64,000 nucleotides of DNA from Nocardioides speluncae. Lineage in GTDB: Bacteria; Actinomycetota; Actinomycetes; Propionibacteriales; Nocardioidaceae. Below the pieces are notes generated by a model. It worked only from the letters and a program-made list of their open reading frames with translations, had not been told where the DNA came from and did not search any database. Below, one piece after another: positions 40,206-49,495 of the stretch. The number at the start of each line of letters is the position of its first letter. Positions within the stretch are counted from its first letter, which is position 1. Both the position numbers and the translations under genes were made by a program. Where the stretch lies: positions 62,001-126,000 of the forward strand of contig NZ_QEOO01000051.1 in assembly GCF_003121585.1 (NCBI RefSeq), read 5' to 3'.

Positions 40206-40355
40206 GTGAAAGTAGCAGGTCAGCAGGGGCGGCTTCCGGAGCGTGCCGGGAGCCAACTGTGACGTCATACGAGCGCGAATCCTTAACAGGTAAGGTCCTG
40301 TCAAGGACGCTGTCTGTTTGTGTAAGGCTTTACAGATAACCTCTTGAAGAGGACT

Positions 40356-41075
40356 ATGTCTGTTATGAGAATCCCGCTCCAGAGCGAGTACGTCGACGTC
40401 GGGGAGGCCGCCCGCCTGCTCAACGTGACGAAGCGCCACGTCGCGCGACTCGGCGACCTCGGCGCGATTCGCTACGTCGGCCACGGGCTTGTGGAGCGTG
40501 ACTCCGTCATCGAATACCTACAGGAACGCGAGTTCTCGCGTACGCGCGCTTGGAGTGAGGAGACCGCGTGGGGCGCAGTGGCGCTGCTGTCCGGTCTCAA
40601 GGTCGACTGGCTCGGCCAGGTGCAGACATCTCGGCTCCGAGGTCGGCTGCGAAAGCTTGCCGATGATGAGCGTGGATCGCATGAGATCGTCGGCCGTGCT
40701 CGGAACCGAGCCGTGGTGCGGAGGTATGAGTCCTTTGGGTTCCTCGCGCCCATGATGCGCAAGGAGATCGTGGCGGTCAGCCGTCGGCGACTCGGGCTGG
40801 CTGACGCCCGAAGGGACCACGTCGACGGATACATCGAAGCGGGCGTTCTGGCAGATCTGGAGAAGCGTTACGGCCTTCGGCGCAGCGCGCGCGGCACCAT
40901 GATCATCCGGGCGACTACGTTTGACATCCGCGTCGTCAAGCGGATCGCTACCAAGGGAAACGGGGCTCTTGCGGCCATGGACGCGGCCGGCTCGACTGAC
41001 TCGCGTGAGCACGGAGTCGGCACACGTGCCCTGACCGCGTACCTGGAGGGGTTCGCGCGTGGCCGCACCCACTAG
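40356..41075 (+). CDS. HTH protein paired with a nucleotidyltransferase (putative antitoxin)
   Basis: 239 residues from ATG at 40356, with AGAGGA just before; TTG at 40344 is less likely. The N-terminus VDVGEAARLLNVTKRHVARL is a MerR/excisionase-type winged HTH (about 13-60). The remainder is helical and basic and contains VVRRYESFGFLAPMMRKE. It overlaps the next gene by 17 bp. An HTH protein translationally coupled to an AbiEii/MenT-like nucleotidyltransferase is the layout of type IV-like toxin-antitoxin pairs. Upstream lie two palindromes, GTCCTGTCAAGGAC (40295-40308) and TGTAAGGCTTTACA (40321-40334), which may be autoregulatory operators. Confidence 0.7.
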   Translation: MSVMRIPLQSEYVDVGEAARLLNVTKRHVARLGDLGAIRYVGHGLVERDSVIEYLQEREFSRTRAWSEETAWGAVALLSGLKVDWLGQVQTSRLRGRLRKLADDERGSHEIVGRARNRAVVRRYESFGFLAPMMRKEIVAVSRRRLGLADARRDHVDGYIEAGVLADLEKRYGLRRSARGTMIIRATTFDIRVVKRIATKGNGALAAMDAAGSTDSREHGVGTRALTAYLEGFARGRTH

Positions 41076-41901
41076 TAGCCCGGCGGGCGCGGAGCCGCCA
41101 GATGATGCGAATCCTCCGGCGGCAGAACGTCCGACGTTCCACGTGAAGACGCCCGCCGGCGGCTGGGCCTACCCATGGCCGAACGTCGCAGAGTTGGCTC
41201 GGGTGCTGTCCGCAGATCGTTGGACACTGATAGGCGGCCTGATGACACAGCTGCACGCCATCCACCGTGGCATCAACGCCGTCAGACCAACGAACGACGT
41301 TGACATCGCCTTGCACATCGAAACGGCGCGAGGGACTCCAAACGCCACCGCCGACGCACTGGAGTCGCTGGGATACGAGATAAAGAAGAACATCGACCCG
41401 CGCAACAACGTCGCCCACCGGTTCACCCGCGGAGAAACCCATGTCGACGTCGTCAGCGGTGGTCCTGCTGAGGACGTCATCGACGTCGTCGCCGATCACC
41501 CGGCGCCGAGTGTCGAGGAGCAGATGCGACGCATGGACATGGTTAGGATTCCGGGCGGCACGCAAGCACTGCGGCGGACCGCGAACTACCAGCTTGAGTT
41601 CGCCAAGGGTGAGATCACCACAATCTCGGTGCCGCGCCCATTCGGGGCCCTGAACCTGAAGGCTGCGGCCTACGTCGCCGACAGTCGCGACCCCGGCCGG
41701 CACCTGCAAGACGCCGCGGTTCTCCTGGCCTGCATCGACGACCCGTTCGCCGAGATCGCCCAACTCGCCGTCTCGGACCGCAAACGCCTCGCTGTCCTGC
41801 GCCGTGAGCTCGTCGAAACCCACAACGCTTGGTGGCAGATGCCCGCTGACGACGCCGACTGGGGAAGGGCCATCCTCCGGGTGCTCTGTCCACCCGAGTA
41901 G
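41059..41901 (+). CDS. Nucleotidyltransferase, AbiEii/MenT-like putative toxin
   Basis: 280 residues from GTG at 41059, within the end of the HTH gene. The polymerase-beta-type core is seen in WTLIGGLMTQLHAIHRG (Gly-Gly helix, near 57) followed by RPTNDVDIAL (Asp-X-Asp metal pair, near 80). A third acidic position is plausible in THVDVVSGG near 132. KLAAVRxx-like helices follow in LNLKAAAYVADSRDPGRHLQDAAVLLAC. This fits the DUF1814/AbiEii/MenT group, whose characterised members add nucleotides to tRNA or block phage growth. Activity here is inferred. Confidence 0.7.
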   Translation: MAAPTSSPAGAEPPDDANPPAAERPTFHVKTPAGGWAYPWPNVAELARVLSADRWTLIGGLMTQLHAIHRGINAVRPTNDVDIALHIETARGTPNATADALESLGYEIKKNIDPRNNVAHRFTRGETHVDVVSGGPAEDVIDVVADHPAPSVEEQMRRMDMVRIPGGTQALRRTANYQLEFAKGEITTISVPRPFGALNLKAAAYVADSRDPGRHLQDAAVLLACIDDPFAEIAQLAVSDRKRLAVLRRELVETHNAWWQMPADDADWGRAILRVLCPPE

Positions 41902-41914
41902 CAGCCGCCGCATC

Positions 41915-42068
41915 GGACAACAACTCCGGGGCGCCGAACCTGACCTCGGCCCGGTCGCCGAGGCGCTGAGGACGACCGTGCCGGACGCGGCGAAGGCGGC
42001 GTTCCACTGCCTCGCCGCGGCCGAGCCGGCCGAGTTCGACCTCGACGACAACGGGTTCGTCGACGCGG
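41915..42068 (+). pseudogene. Possible gene remnant between the NTase gene and the ABC ATPase gene
   Basis: In the frame including base 41918, the plus strand reads QQLRGAEPDLGPVAEALR, then DAAKAAFHCLAAAEPAEF, up to the end of the convergent ATPase gene. The composition looks coding rather than random, yet no start or full domain is present. It may be the tail of a gene cut by a rearrangement at this end of the accessory region. It could equally be chance in GC-rich DNA. Confidence 0.25.
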
Positions 42069-43151
<1,083 letters not shown>

Positions 43152-43208
43152 GTTCTGCACTTCCCTTCACCGGCAGGAACGTGCCGGACGATCCGTTGTC
43201 GGGGACAT

Positions 43209-43370
43209 AGTGGTCATCTCCGGAAGTTCATCGGGGTCTGAGCGGCCAGGGCACGCACATCGCTGCGTTGTCGTCGGTCGACGGGCCACCGGCCCGCCTC
43301 CCTCCGACGCCTTGCGCTGCACGCACCCTGACCACTCATACCCTTCGACGAACTTCCGGAGATGACCACT
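43209..43370. mobile_element. MITE-like palindromic element
   Basis: 25-bp terminal inverted repeats at 43209-43233 and 43346-43370 differ at one position (AGTGGTCATCTCCGGAAGTT is common to both ends). Weaker inverted similarity continues a further 20-25 bp inward (GGGTCTGAGCGGCCAGGG against GGGTATGAGTGGTCAGGG). The whole 162-bp unit is non-coding and lies between the ATPase and ROK genes. No target duplication is evident and no transposase is present. Confidence 0.6.
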
Positions 43371-43385
43371 GTTGCTCTCGTAGTT

Positions 43386-44540
43386 CTAGGTCCTTGCCAG
43401 CGCCAGAGCAAGCGCTCCCATCACTTCGGCCCGTTCGCCGAGCTGGCTGCCGACGACGGTGACCGCCGCGGACGCACTCGGTTGGGCGTGCCTGTCGACG
43501 GCCTCGCGGACGCCGGTGATGAGCGTGGTGGACGCACCAAGGGTGCCGCCAATGACGATGCGCTCCGGGTTGAGCACGTTGCACAGGTCGGCGAGCACCC
43601 GGCCGATGCTGCGGCCGGCGTCGGCAAGAAGTCGGTCGGCGCCCATGTCGCCGCCCTCGGCCAGCGCGAGCATCAGCTCGACGGTGAGCTCGCGGTCGTG
43701 GGTGGGCTGGAGCAGCTGGACCAGCTGGGGTCCGGAGACGAACGTCTCGAGGCAGCCGCGGCTGCCGCAGCGGCATACCTTGCCGGCCGGGTCGACCTGC
43801 ACGTGGCCGAGCTCGCCGGCGATGCCGGTCGCGCCCCGGATCAGGCTGCCGTCGGCGATGATGCCGGCGCCGAGGCCGGTCGCCGCCTTGACGTAGATCG
43901 CGTTGCTGACCCCGTGGGCGGCGCCGAAGGCCAGCTCGCCGAGCGCGCCCATGTGGGCGTCGTTCTCGACGTGCGCCGCGAGACCGGTACGGCGCTCGAG
44001 CTCGGCGCCGGGCTGGAGGCCTCGCCAGTGCGGCAGGATCGAGGAGGTCATCCGGCCGTCGCGGTCGACCGGGCCCGGGATCCCCAGGCCGACGCCGCGG
44101 ACCTCGTCGGCGCCGACGTTGTGGTTGTCCAGCAGGCCGAGCGCCTGGTCGGCGAGCCGGTCGAGGGTCTCCGCCGGCTGGTCGTCGACCGCGAAGCCGA
44201 GCTGCAGCTCGTCCAGGATCGAGGCGTCGAGGCGGGCGAGTGCCAGCCGCATGTGCGAGTGGCCGACGTCGATGGCGAGCACCGCGCCGCGGTTGCTCGC
44301 CAGCTCCAGAAGTACCGGTGGCCGGCCGCGGACCCCGCGGTGCGGCGTACCCCGCTCCTCGCGCTCGACGACCAGCCGATCGCTGAGCAGCTCGCCCACC
44401 AGGCTGGAGACCGCGGTCCGGGACAGGCCGGTCGCGCGCATCAGGTCGGCGCGGCTCAGTGAGCCGGCGGACTCGATGGCGCGCAACAGCGCCGCGCGGT
44501 TGGCCGCGCGCAGGCTCCCGAGAGACCCGCCAGTCGTCAT
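43386..44540 (-). CDS. ROK family transcriptional repressor
   Basis: 384 residues from ATG at 44540. N-terminal winged HTH: RAAIESAGSLSRADLMRATGLSRTAVSSLVGEL in outline, about 15-52. The ROK kinase-like domain starts AVLAIDVGHSHMRLALARL (ATP-loop-like). The zinc motif CRCGSRGCLE lies at about 254-263. Such regulators sense a sugar and repress adjacent transport genes. It is divergent from the sugar-binding protein gene across 135 bp, with a TTCTT-GCA-AAGAA palindrome in between that may be its operator. Confidence 0.92.
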   Translation of the reverse strand: MTTGGSLGSLRAANRAALLRAIESAGSLSRADLMRATGLSRTAVSSLVGELLSDRLVVEREERGTPHRGVRGRPPVLLELASNRGAVLAIDVGHSHMRLALARLDASILDELQLGFAVDDQPAETLDRLADQALGLLDNHNVGADEVRGVGLGIPGPVDRDGRMTSSILPHWRGLQPGAELERRTGLAAHVENDAHMGALGELAFGAAHGVSNAIYVKAATGLGAGIIADGSLIRGATGIAGELGHVQVDPAGKVCRCGSRGCLETFVSGPQLVQLLQPTHDRELTVELMLALAEGGDMGADRLLADAGRSIGRVLADLCNVLNPERIVIGGTLGASTTLITGVREAVDRHAQPSASAAVTVVGSQLGERAEVMGALALALART

Positions 44541-44563
44541 GGCGGTGACGCTAGCCCATTTTC

Positions 44564-44638
44564 TTCTTGCAAAGAACTAAAATCTGACTCAATCCGCGTC
44601 TTTTATGTCTTGACGTGGAGGAAGTGCGGCGACAAAGT
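44564..44638 (+). promoter_or_regulatory. ROK operator and transporter promoter
   Basis: The palindrome TTCTT-GCA-AAGAA lies at 44564-44576 in an unusually AT-rich patch. TTGACG (44610-44615) and CAAAGT (44633-44638) are spaced 17 bp, just before the ribosome site of the binding-protein gene. The palindrome is 24 bp downstream of the ROK start and could serve both directions. Confidence 0.5.
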
Positions 44639-44675
44639 GTCTCCCAAGGCAGGATTTCGAACCTGGAGGACGGTC

Positions 44676-45947
44676 ATGGGACACAAGCGACGGGCATGGG
44701 GCGCTGCCCTGGCCGCGATGGCGCTGCTGGCGACGAGCGCTTGCGGTGGCGATGACGGAGGCGACGGCGGCGGTAGCGACGTCGAGGTCTTCACTTGGTG
44801 GGCGAGCGGCAGCGAGAAGGCCGGTCTCGACGCCCTGGTGGCGGTGTTCGACGAGCAGAACCCGGACCTCAAGTTCATCAACGGCTCCGTGGCCGGTGGC
44901 GCCGGCAAGGACGCGAAGAACGTCCTCGCGTCGCGGCTGCAGCAGGAGGACCCGCCGGACACGTTCCAGGCCCACGCCGGAGCCGAGCTCACCGACTACA
45001 TCAACAACGGCCAGATCCAGGACCTGACCTCGATGTACGACGAGGAGGGCTGGAACGACGTCTTCCCCGAGACCCTGATCGAGCGGCTCAAGCAGGACGG
45101 CAAGATCTACTCGGTCCCCTCCAACATCCACCGCGCCAACGTGGTCTGGGCGAACAACGCCGTCCTCACCGACGCCGGACTGGACCCGAAGGCAAAGTAC
45201 GCCTCGCTCGACGAGTGGTTCGCGGCCCTGGACAAGGTGAAGGCCAAGGGCAAGGTCGCGCTGTCGATCGCGACCGACTGGACCCAGGTGCACCTGCTCG
45301 AGACCGTGCTGCTCGCGGACCTCGGCGAGGAGGCCTACAACGGTCTCTGGGACGGGTCGACCGACTGGAGCGGTGACGAGGTCAAGGCCGCGCTGGAGGA
45401 CTACTCCAAGCTGCTGAGCTACACCAACGAGGACCGGCAGTCGCTCGACTGGCCCGACGCCACGCAGATGGTCATCGACGGCGAGGCCGGCTTCAACGTG
45501 ATGGGCGACTGGGCGGTCGCGGCGTTCGACGAGAACCAGAAGACGCTGGACACCGACTACGTCGCGTTCCCGGTGCCGGGCACCGAGGGCGTCTTCGACT
45601 TCCTGGCCGACTCGTTCACGCTGCCGGTCGGCGCGCCCAACGAGGACGGCACGAAAGCCTGGCTGCAGACCGTTGCGAGCCCCGAGGGCCAGGAGGCCTT
45701 CAACGCGGCGAAGGGCTCGATCCCGGCCAACACCGAGGCCGACACCTCGGCGTTCGGTCCCTACCAGCAGACCGCGATCGAGGACTACGCGTCCGACCAG
45801 ATCGTCTCCTCGCTGGCCCACGGCGCGGCGGTCCCGATCAGCTGGCTGACCGACGTCACCTCGGCGGTGGCGAAGTTCAGCGCGAACGGCGACGTCGACG
45901 AGCTCCAGGGTGACCTGGCCGACGCGGCGGAGAAGGCGGCCGGCTAG
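44676..45947 (+). CDS. Sugar-binding lipoprotein of an ABC transporter (glucose/mannose type)
   Basis: 423 residues from ATG at 44676, with GGAGGA before it. A lipoprotein signal peptide ends ALLATSACGG (lipobox Cys near 24), then a Gly/Asp-rich linker. The mature part VEVFTWWASGSEKAGLDALV, AGGAGKDAKNVLASRLQ and the DPPDTFQAHAG/VPSNIHRANVVW blocks closely follow, from memory, the GtsA/TTHA0356 glucose/mannose-binding family. It captures sugar outside the membrane for the permeases encoded next, probably under ROK control. Confidence 0.9.
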   Translation: MGHKRRAWGAALAAMALLATSACGGDDGGDGGGSDVEVFTWWASGSEKAGLDALVAVFDEQNPDLKFINGSVAGGAGKDAKNVLASRLQQEDPPDTFQAHAGAELTDYINNGQIQDLTSMYDEEGWNDVFPETLIERLKQDGKIYSVPSNIHRANVVWANNAVLTDAGLDPKAKYASLDEWFAALDKVKAKGKVALSIATDWTQVHLLETVLLADLGEEAYNGLWDGSTDWSGDEVKAALEDYSKLLSYTNEDRQSLDWPDATQMVIDGEAGFNVMGDWAVAAFDENQKTLDTDYVAFPVPGTEGVFDFLADSFTLPVGAPNEDGTKAWLQTVASPEGQEAFNAAKGSIPANTEADTSAFGPYQQTAIEDYASDQIVSSLAHGAAVPISWLTDVTSAVAKFSANGDVDELQGDLADAAEKAAG

Positions 45948-46005
45948 CGCCAAGTTCCGACGTACGACGCGACACCCTGACGCAAAGTCACCCTTCGGAG
46001 GACAC

Positions 46006-46896
46006 GTGCGCCGCTCCTGGCGAACCTGGGCACCAGGCCTGATCCTGCTGCTGCCGTCGATGGTCCTGATCGGGATCTTCGTCTACGGCCTGATCGTGGC
46101 CAACGTGCAGACCTCGCTGACCGACCAGCACACCCGGGTCGGCCCAGGGAACTGGGCCGGCCTGGAGAACTACCGGACGCTCTTCGGCGACGAGGACTTC
46201 CGGTACGGGCTGCGGAACCTGCTCTACTACACGCTGGCGTTCCTGGCCGGCACGCTGCTGATCGGGTTCGTGTGGGCCTGGCTGCTGGAGCGAGGGCTGT
46301 GGGGCGAGGGTTTCTTCCGGGCGGTCTACCTGTTCCCGATGGCGGTGTCGTTCATCGCCTCCGGTGTGGTCTGGCGGTGGCTGCTCAACAGCGCCGAGGG
46401 TGATCGGGCGACCGGCCTGAACCGAGGGTTCGACAGTCTGCATCTCGGCTTCCTCTCGAACGAGTGGTGGAGCAACGAGCGCTGGGGGATCCTGGCGATC
46501 GCCGTACCCGCGGTCTGGCAGCTGGCCGGCTACGTGATGGCGCTGTTCCTGGCCGGCTTCCGCGGGATCCCCGAGGAGCTTCGGGAGGCGGCGCGGATGG
46601 ACGGCGCGTCGGAGTGGAAGCTGTACCGGCACGTGATCTTCCCGCAGCTCTCGCCGGTCGCGCTCTCGGCGATCATCATCGTCGGGCACATGTCGCTGAA
46701 GGTCTTCGACCTGATCGTGGCGATCGCGGGCGACACCAACTACACGACGAAGGTGCCGGCCATCGACCTCTGGACCGAGTACAGCCGCGGCGACTACGCG
46801 ATCTCGTCGGCGATCGGCACCGTCTTGCTGGTGATCGTCGCGGTGCTGATCGTGCCGTACCTGGTCTACACCTTCCGGCAGGAGCGTCGCCGATGA
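46006..46896 (+). CDS. Sugar ABC transporter permease 1 (MalF/GtsB type)
   Basis: 296 residues from GTG at 46006, with CGGAGGA at 45997-46003. Six membrane segments start at APGLILLLPSMVLIGIFVYGLIV. The cytoplasmic EAA loop ELREAARMDGASEWKLYRHV (about 195-214) contacts the ATPase. It pairs with the next permease, whose start overlaps its stop (ATGA). Together with the binding protein and the ATPase encoded at 42069-43151 it forms one importer. Confidence 0.93.
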   Translation: MRRSWRTWAPGLILLLPSMVLIGIFVYGLIVANVQTSLTDQHTRVGPGNWAGLENYRTLFGDEDFRYGLRNLLYYTLAFLAGTLLIGFVWAWLLERGLWGEGFFRAVYLFPMAVSFIASGVVWRWLLNSAEGDRATGLNRGFDSLHLGFLSNEWWSNERWGILAIAVPAVWQLAGYVMALFLAGFRGIPEELREAARMDGASEWKLYRHVIFPQLSPVALSAIIIVGHMSLKVFDLIVAIAGDTNYTTKVPAIDLWTEYSRGDYAISSAIGTVLLVIVAVLIVPYLVYTFRQERRR

Positions 46897-47771
46897 CCAC
46901 CGAGACGCTCCCCGACGTACCCAAGACGCACACGCCGGTACGCCGTCACAAGTCGGGCTCGATCATCAGCCTGATCCTGCGCTACGCGCTCCTGGTCTTC
47001 TTCCTGTTCGTGGTGCTGATCCCGGCGTACGTCCTGTTCATCACCAGCTTCAAGGGGCCCGGCGACGCGACCCCGTCGCGCGCCTGGCTGTTCCCGCAGG
47101 AGTGGACGACCGATGGCTGGAAGAGCGCGTGGGACACGCTGTCGCCGGCGCTGTGGCGGACCTTCGCGATGGTGATCCCGGCGTCGATCATCTCGGCGGT
47201 GATCGGCTCGCTGAACGGCTTCGTGCTGTCGCGGTGGCGCTTCCCCGGAGCGGACATCGTGTTCACGCTGATCCTGTTCGGGATGTTCATCCCGTACCAG
47301 GCCGTGCTGGTGCCGCTGGTCAGCCTGATGGGCGACCTGCAGATCGACAAGGGCGTGCCCAGCCTGATCGTGCTGCACGTGGTGTACGGCATCCCGATCA
47401 CCACCCTGATCTTCCGCAACTACTACTCCAGCGTCCCGCAGGACCTGGTCGAGGCGGCCCGGGTGGACGGCGCCGGGATGCTGCGCACCTACGGCTGGAT
47501 CTTCCTGCCGCTGTCGGCGCCCGCCTTCGTGGTGGTGCTGATCTGGCAGTTCACCTCGGCGTGGAACGACTACCTGTTCGCGCTGTTCTTCTCCAGCTCC
47601 CGCAACGGCCCGGTCACGATCAGCCTGAAGTTCCTGGCCAGCGGCCAGCTCCAGGACTACTCCGCGAGCATGGCCGGCGCGCTGATCGCGTCGGTGCCGA
47701 CCCTGATCGTGTACGTCGTACTCGGGCGCTGGTTCGTCGGCGGCCTGATGGCCGGCTCGGTCAAGGGCTGA
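46893..47771 (+). CDS. Sugar ABC transporter permease 2 (MalG/GtsC type)
   Basis: 292 residues from ATG at 46893. Six membrane segments begin at LILRYALLVFFLFVVLIPAYVLF. The EAA loop is DLVEAARVDGAGMLRTYGWI (about 185-204). It ends the importer operon, 35 bp ahead of a separate VapB-like antitoxin gene with its own promoter. Confidence 0.93.
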   Translation: MTTETLPDVPKTHTPVRRHKSGSIISLILRYALLVFFLFVVLIPAYVLFITSFKGPGDATPSRAWLFPQEWTTDGWKSAWDTLSPALWRTFAMVIPASIISAVIGSLNGFVLSRWRFPGADIVFTLILFGMFIPYQAVLVPLVSLMGDLQIDKGVPSLIVLHVVYGIPITTLIFRNYYSSVPQDLVEAARVDGAGMLRTYGWIFLPLSAPAFVVVLIWQFTSAWNDYLFALFFSSSRNGPVTISLKFLASGQLQDYSASMAGALIASVPTLIVYVVLGRWFVGGLMAGSVKG

Positions 47772-47793
47772 GGGTTTGGCGTAGTCGGTCGCC

Positions 47794-47799
47794 TACAAT
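47794..47799 (+). promoter_or_regulatory. -10 element giving a leaderless antitoxin mRNA
   Basis: TACAAT at 47794-47799 ends 7 bp before the ATG at 47807, so transcription would begin at or next to the start codon. No ribosome site precedes the ATG, in agreement with leaderless translation. No clear -35 is seen at normal spacing. Confidence 0.55.
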
Positions 47800-47806
47800 C
47801 GACCAC

Positions 47807-48025
47807 ATGACCGCGAATCGCGACGAGTTGATTCACCTGATCGAAGGTATGCCCGACGATCAGGTTGACGCGCTGCTTGCGGACGCTCGCCGGCTGGCTG
47901 AGGAGAAGCGGAAGAGCAGTTGGCCGCCGAGGTTCGTGGGGATGATCAAGGACGGGCCCACAAACGGTTCGTCGTCCGAGTACGTCGATTCCGTCCTGTC
48001 GCGAGGCTTCGGTAACGAGCGTTGA
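47807..48025 (+). CDS. VapB-like antitoxin
   Basis: 72 residues from ATG at 47807. The N-terminal half (DELIHLIEGMPDDQVDALLADARRL) is helical, followed by a basic linker and the tail SSSEYVDSVLSRGFGNER, suited to wrap the toxin. The fold class (no obvious ribbon-helix-helix or AbrB domain) cannot be set from sequence. The assignment rests on the overlapping PIN toxin gene (TTGA overlap at 48022-48025) and on size. Confidence 0.75.
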   Translation: MTANRDELIHLIEGMPDDQVDALLADARRLAEEKRKSSWPPRFVGMIKDGPTNGSSSEYVDSVLSRGFGNER

Positions 48026-48450
48026 TCGTTTGCGACACTGGCCCGCTCGTCGCATTGTCGAGTAAGCGCGACGAGCACTACTTCACCGCCAACGACCTCT
48101 TCCGTGACCTCCACATGGCTGGGGAGACGCTGCTGCTGCCCTCGACCGTACTTGCAGAGACGTGCTATTGGCTCAACGAGCACGGTGGTCCCGAGGTCGA
48201 GGCGGCCTTCCTGGATGCGGTTGCCGAAGAGACGTTCAAGCTTGTCGATCTGACCACCGAGGACGTCGAACGGATGGCCGAGCTGGTCCGCAAGTTCTCG
48301 TCGTTCCCGCTCGGTGGTACGGACGCTTCGGTCGTCGCACTGGCGGAGCGCCTGGGTGCGAGCGAGATCGCGACCTTCGACCGCCGACACTTCGCGGCGA
48401 TCACGCCGAAGCACGGTGGTCATTTCACGCTGCTCCCAGAGACTCTGTGA
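48022..48450 (+). CDS. vapC: VapC-type PIN-domain toxin
   Basis: 142 residues from TTG at 48022, overlapping the antitoxin stop. It begins MIVCDTGPLVALSSK with the first catalytic Asp at 5. The Glu of VLAETCYWL is near 46, the Asp of GGTDASVVALAERL near 100 and Asp of IATFDRRHF near 118. These give the PIN quartet. VapC toxins are endoribonucleases, often cutting tRNA or rRNA. The target here is unknown. The HNH endonuclease gene ends 16 bp downstream on the opposite strand. Confidence 0.92.
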   Translation: MIVCDTGPLVALSSKRDEHYFTANDLFRDLHMAGETLLLPSTVLAETCYWLNEHGGPEVEAAFLDAVAEETFKLVDLTTEDVERMAELVRKFSSFPLGGTDASVVALAERLGASEIATFDRRHFAAITPKHGGHFTLLPETL

Positions 48451-48465
48451 CCGGACACGGCCCAG

Positions 48466-49461
48466 TCAGGCCGCTCGAAACTTCGTCTCGAAGTGCCACG
48501 CGAGGGCGTCGCGATCAGGCTTCAGCTCGGGGTGGGCAGGTTCGGGGATGAGGTAACCGTCCGCTTCTCGGTCATAGAACTCGACTCCGTTCCAGCCGTG
48601 ATCGCGAAGCTGCGGGGAGACCCTCAGGTGTAGGTCGGGGTCGATGCTGAGGTAGCCGCGGTCGAAGAGACGATGCACGTCGGTTCGCAGCAGAATCCCG
48701 TTCGAGACCGCATGAGCGCCGCCTTCCGCGAATGGTCGGATGTGCGCCGCCTCGAGGCTGGGAAACGTGCCGCTCCTGGTGATGACGCAGCGATTCTCGT
48801 ACGCCGCGGCCACGGCTCGCTTGAAGTGACCTTGCCCCATCCGTGGGCGCACGAGCGCGGGCGGTCCGTGTCGAGGGCCCTGCCAGTCCAGGGCGATGCC
48901 GCGCAGATCGGGCTCCCAGACGAGGTCGATGCGAGCGCGCTCCTGCAACGCGCCGAAGGCATGCTGGACGTACTCGGTATCCGGTCGCTTCTCAGGCTGA
49001 GCCAGGTCGTAGCCGGTGTGGGTCACGCTGTTCCTCGCCCAGTTGGGGGGTTCGGGGAGCTCCTCGCCCCTCACGGCGAAGAAGATGTTGCGAAGGATCA
49101 CGCAGCCGATGGTCGGGTCCGGTTCCGTGCCCTCAGACGGCCCAGCCCGGTAAGACCGGGCTCGTGCCAACAGTTCAGCCTCGTCGGCGACACCGTTGGC
49201 CGGCCCCCAGATCGTCCATGCCTCACTGACCCGCAGTTCGACGTACTCGTCGAAGAAGCCGCCGCCGACCAACGAGTATCCCGGGATGTCGACGTGCCGG
49301 AACTTCTTGGGGTCCTTGGTCTTGAAGAGGAAGGGCTCGCCCGGGGACAAGGCTTTGAAGCCGTGTGGAGACGGCTGCCAGAAGTTCGCCTCAGTGAGTT
49401 CGCTCCGGTCGCGCAAGAACGCCGCCCACCGGTTGTCCGTCACGCCGACGACGATCCTCAT
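48466..49461 (-). CDS. PUA/SRA-like plus HNH endonuclease, possible restriction enzyme
   Basis: 331 residues from ATG at 49461. The N-terminal domain (about 1-150) has RWAAFLRDR, EANFWQPSPHGFKALSPGEPFLFKTK and GYSLVGGGFFDEY, a PUA/SRA-like fold of the kind that reads modified bases. The C-terminal HNH_2 domain has RCVITRSGTFPSLEAAHIRPFAEGG and NGILLRTDVHRLFDRGYLSIDP, with the His-Asn-His metal site intact. This combination is typical of modification-dependent (type IV-like) restriction endonucleases. No methyltransferase is nearby, which agrees with that reading. It stands alone between toxin-antitoxin and psu genes. Confidence 0.8.
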   Translation of the reverse strand: MRIVVGVTDNRWAAFLRDRSELTEANFWQPSPHGFKALSPGEPFLFKTKDPKKFRHVDIPGYSLVGGGFFDEYVELRVSEAWTIWGPANGVADEAELLARARSYRAGPSEGTEPDPTIGCVILRNIFFAVRGEELPEPPNWARNSVTHTGYDLAQPEKRPDTEYVQHAFGALQERARIDLVWEPDLRGIALDWQGPRHGPPALVRPRMGQGHFKRAVAAAYENRCVITRSGTFPSLEAAHIRPFAEGGAHAVSNGILLRTDVHRLFDRGYLSIDPDLHLRVSPQLRDHGWNGVEFYDREADGYLIPEPAHPELKPDRDALAWHFETKFRAA

Positions 49462-49495
49462 GCGCGGAGCATATGGCCCGCTGATGGCACAGAGG

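Noticed and set aside
43346..43370. attachment site or insertion sequence end
   Set aside because: The 25-bp repeat is inverted, not direct, and no transposase or integrase is near, so only a MITE-like label is justified.
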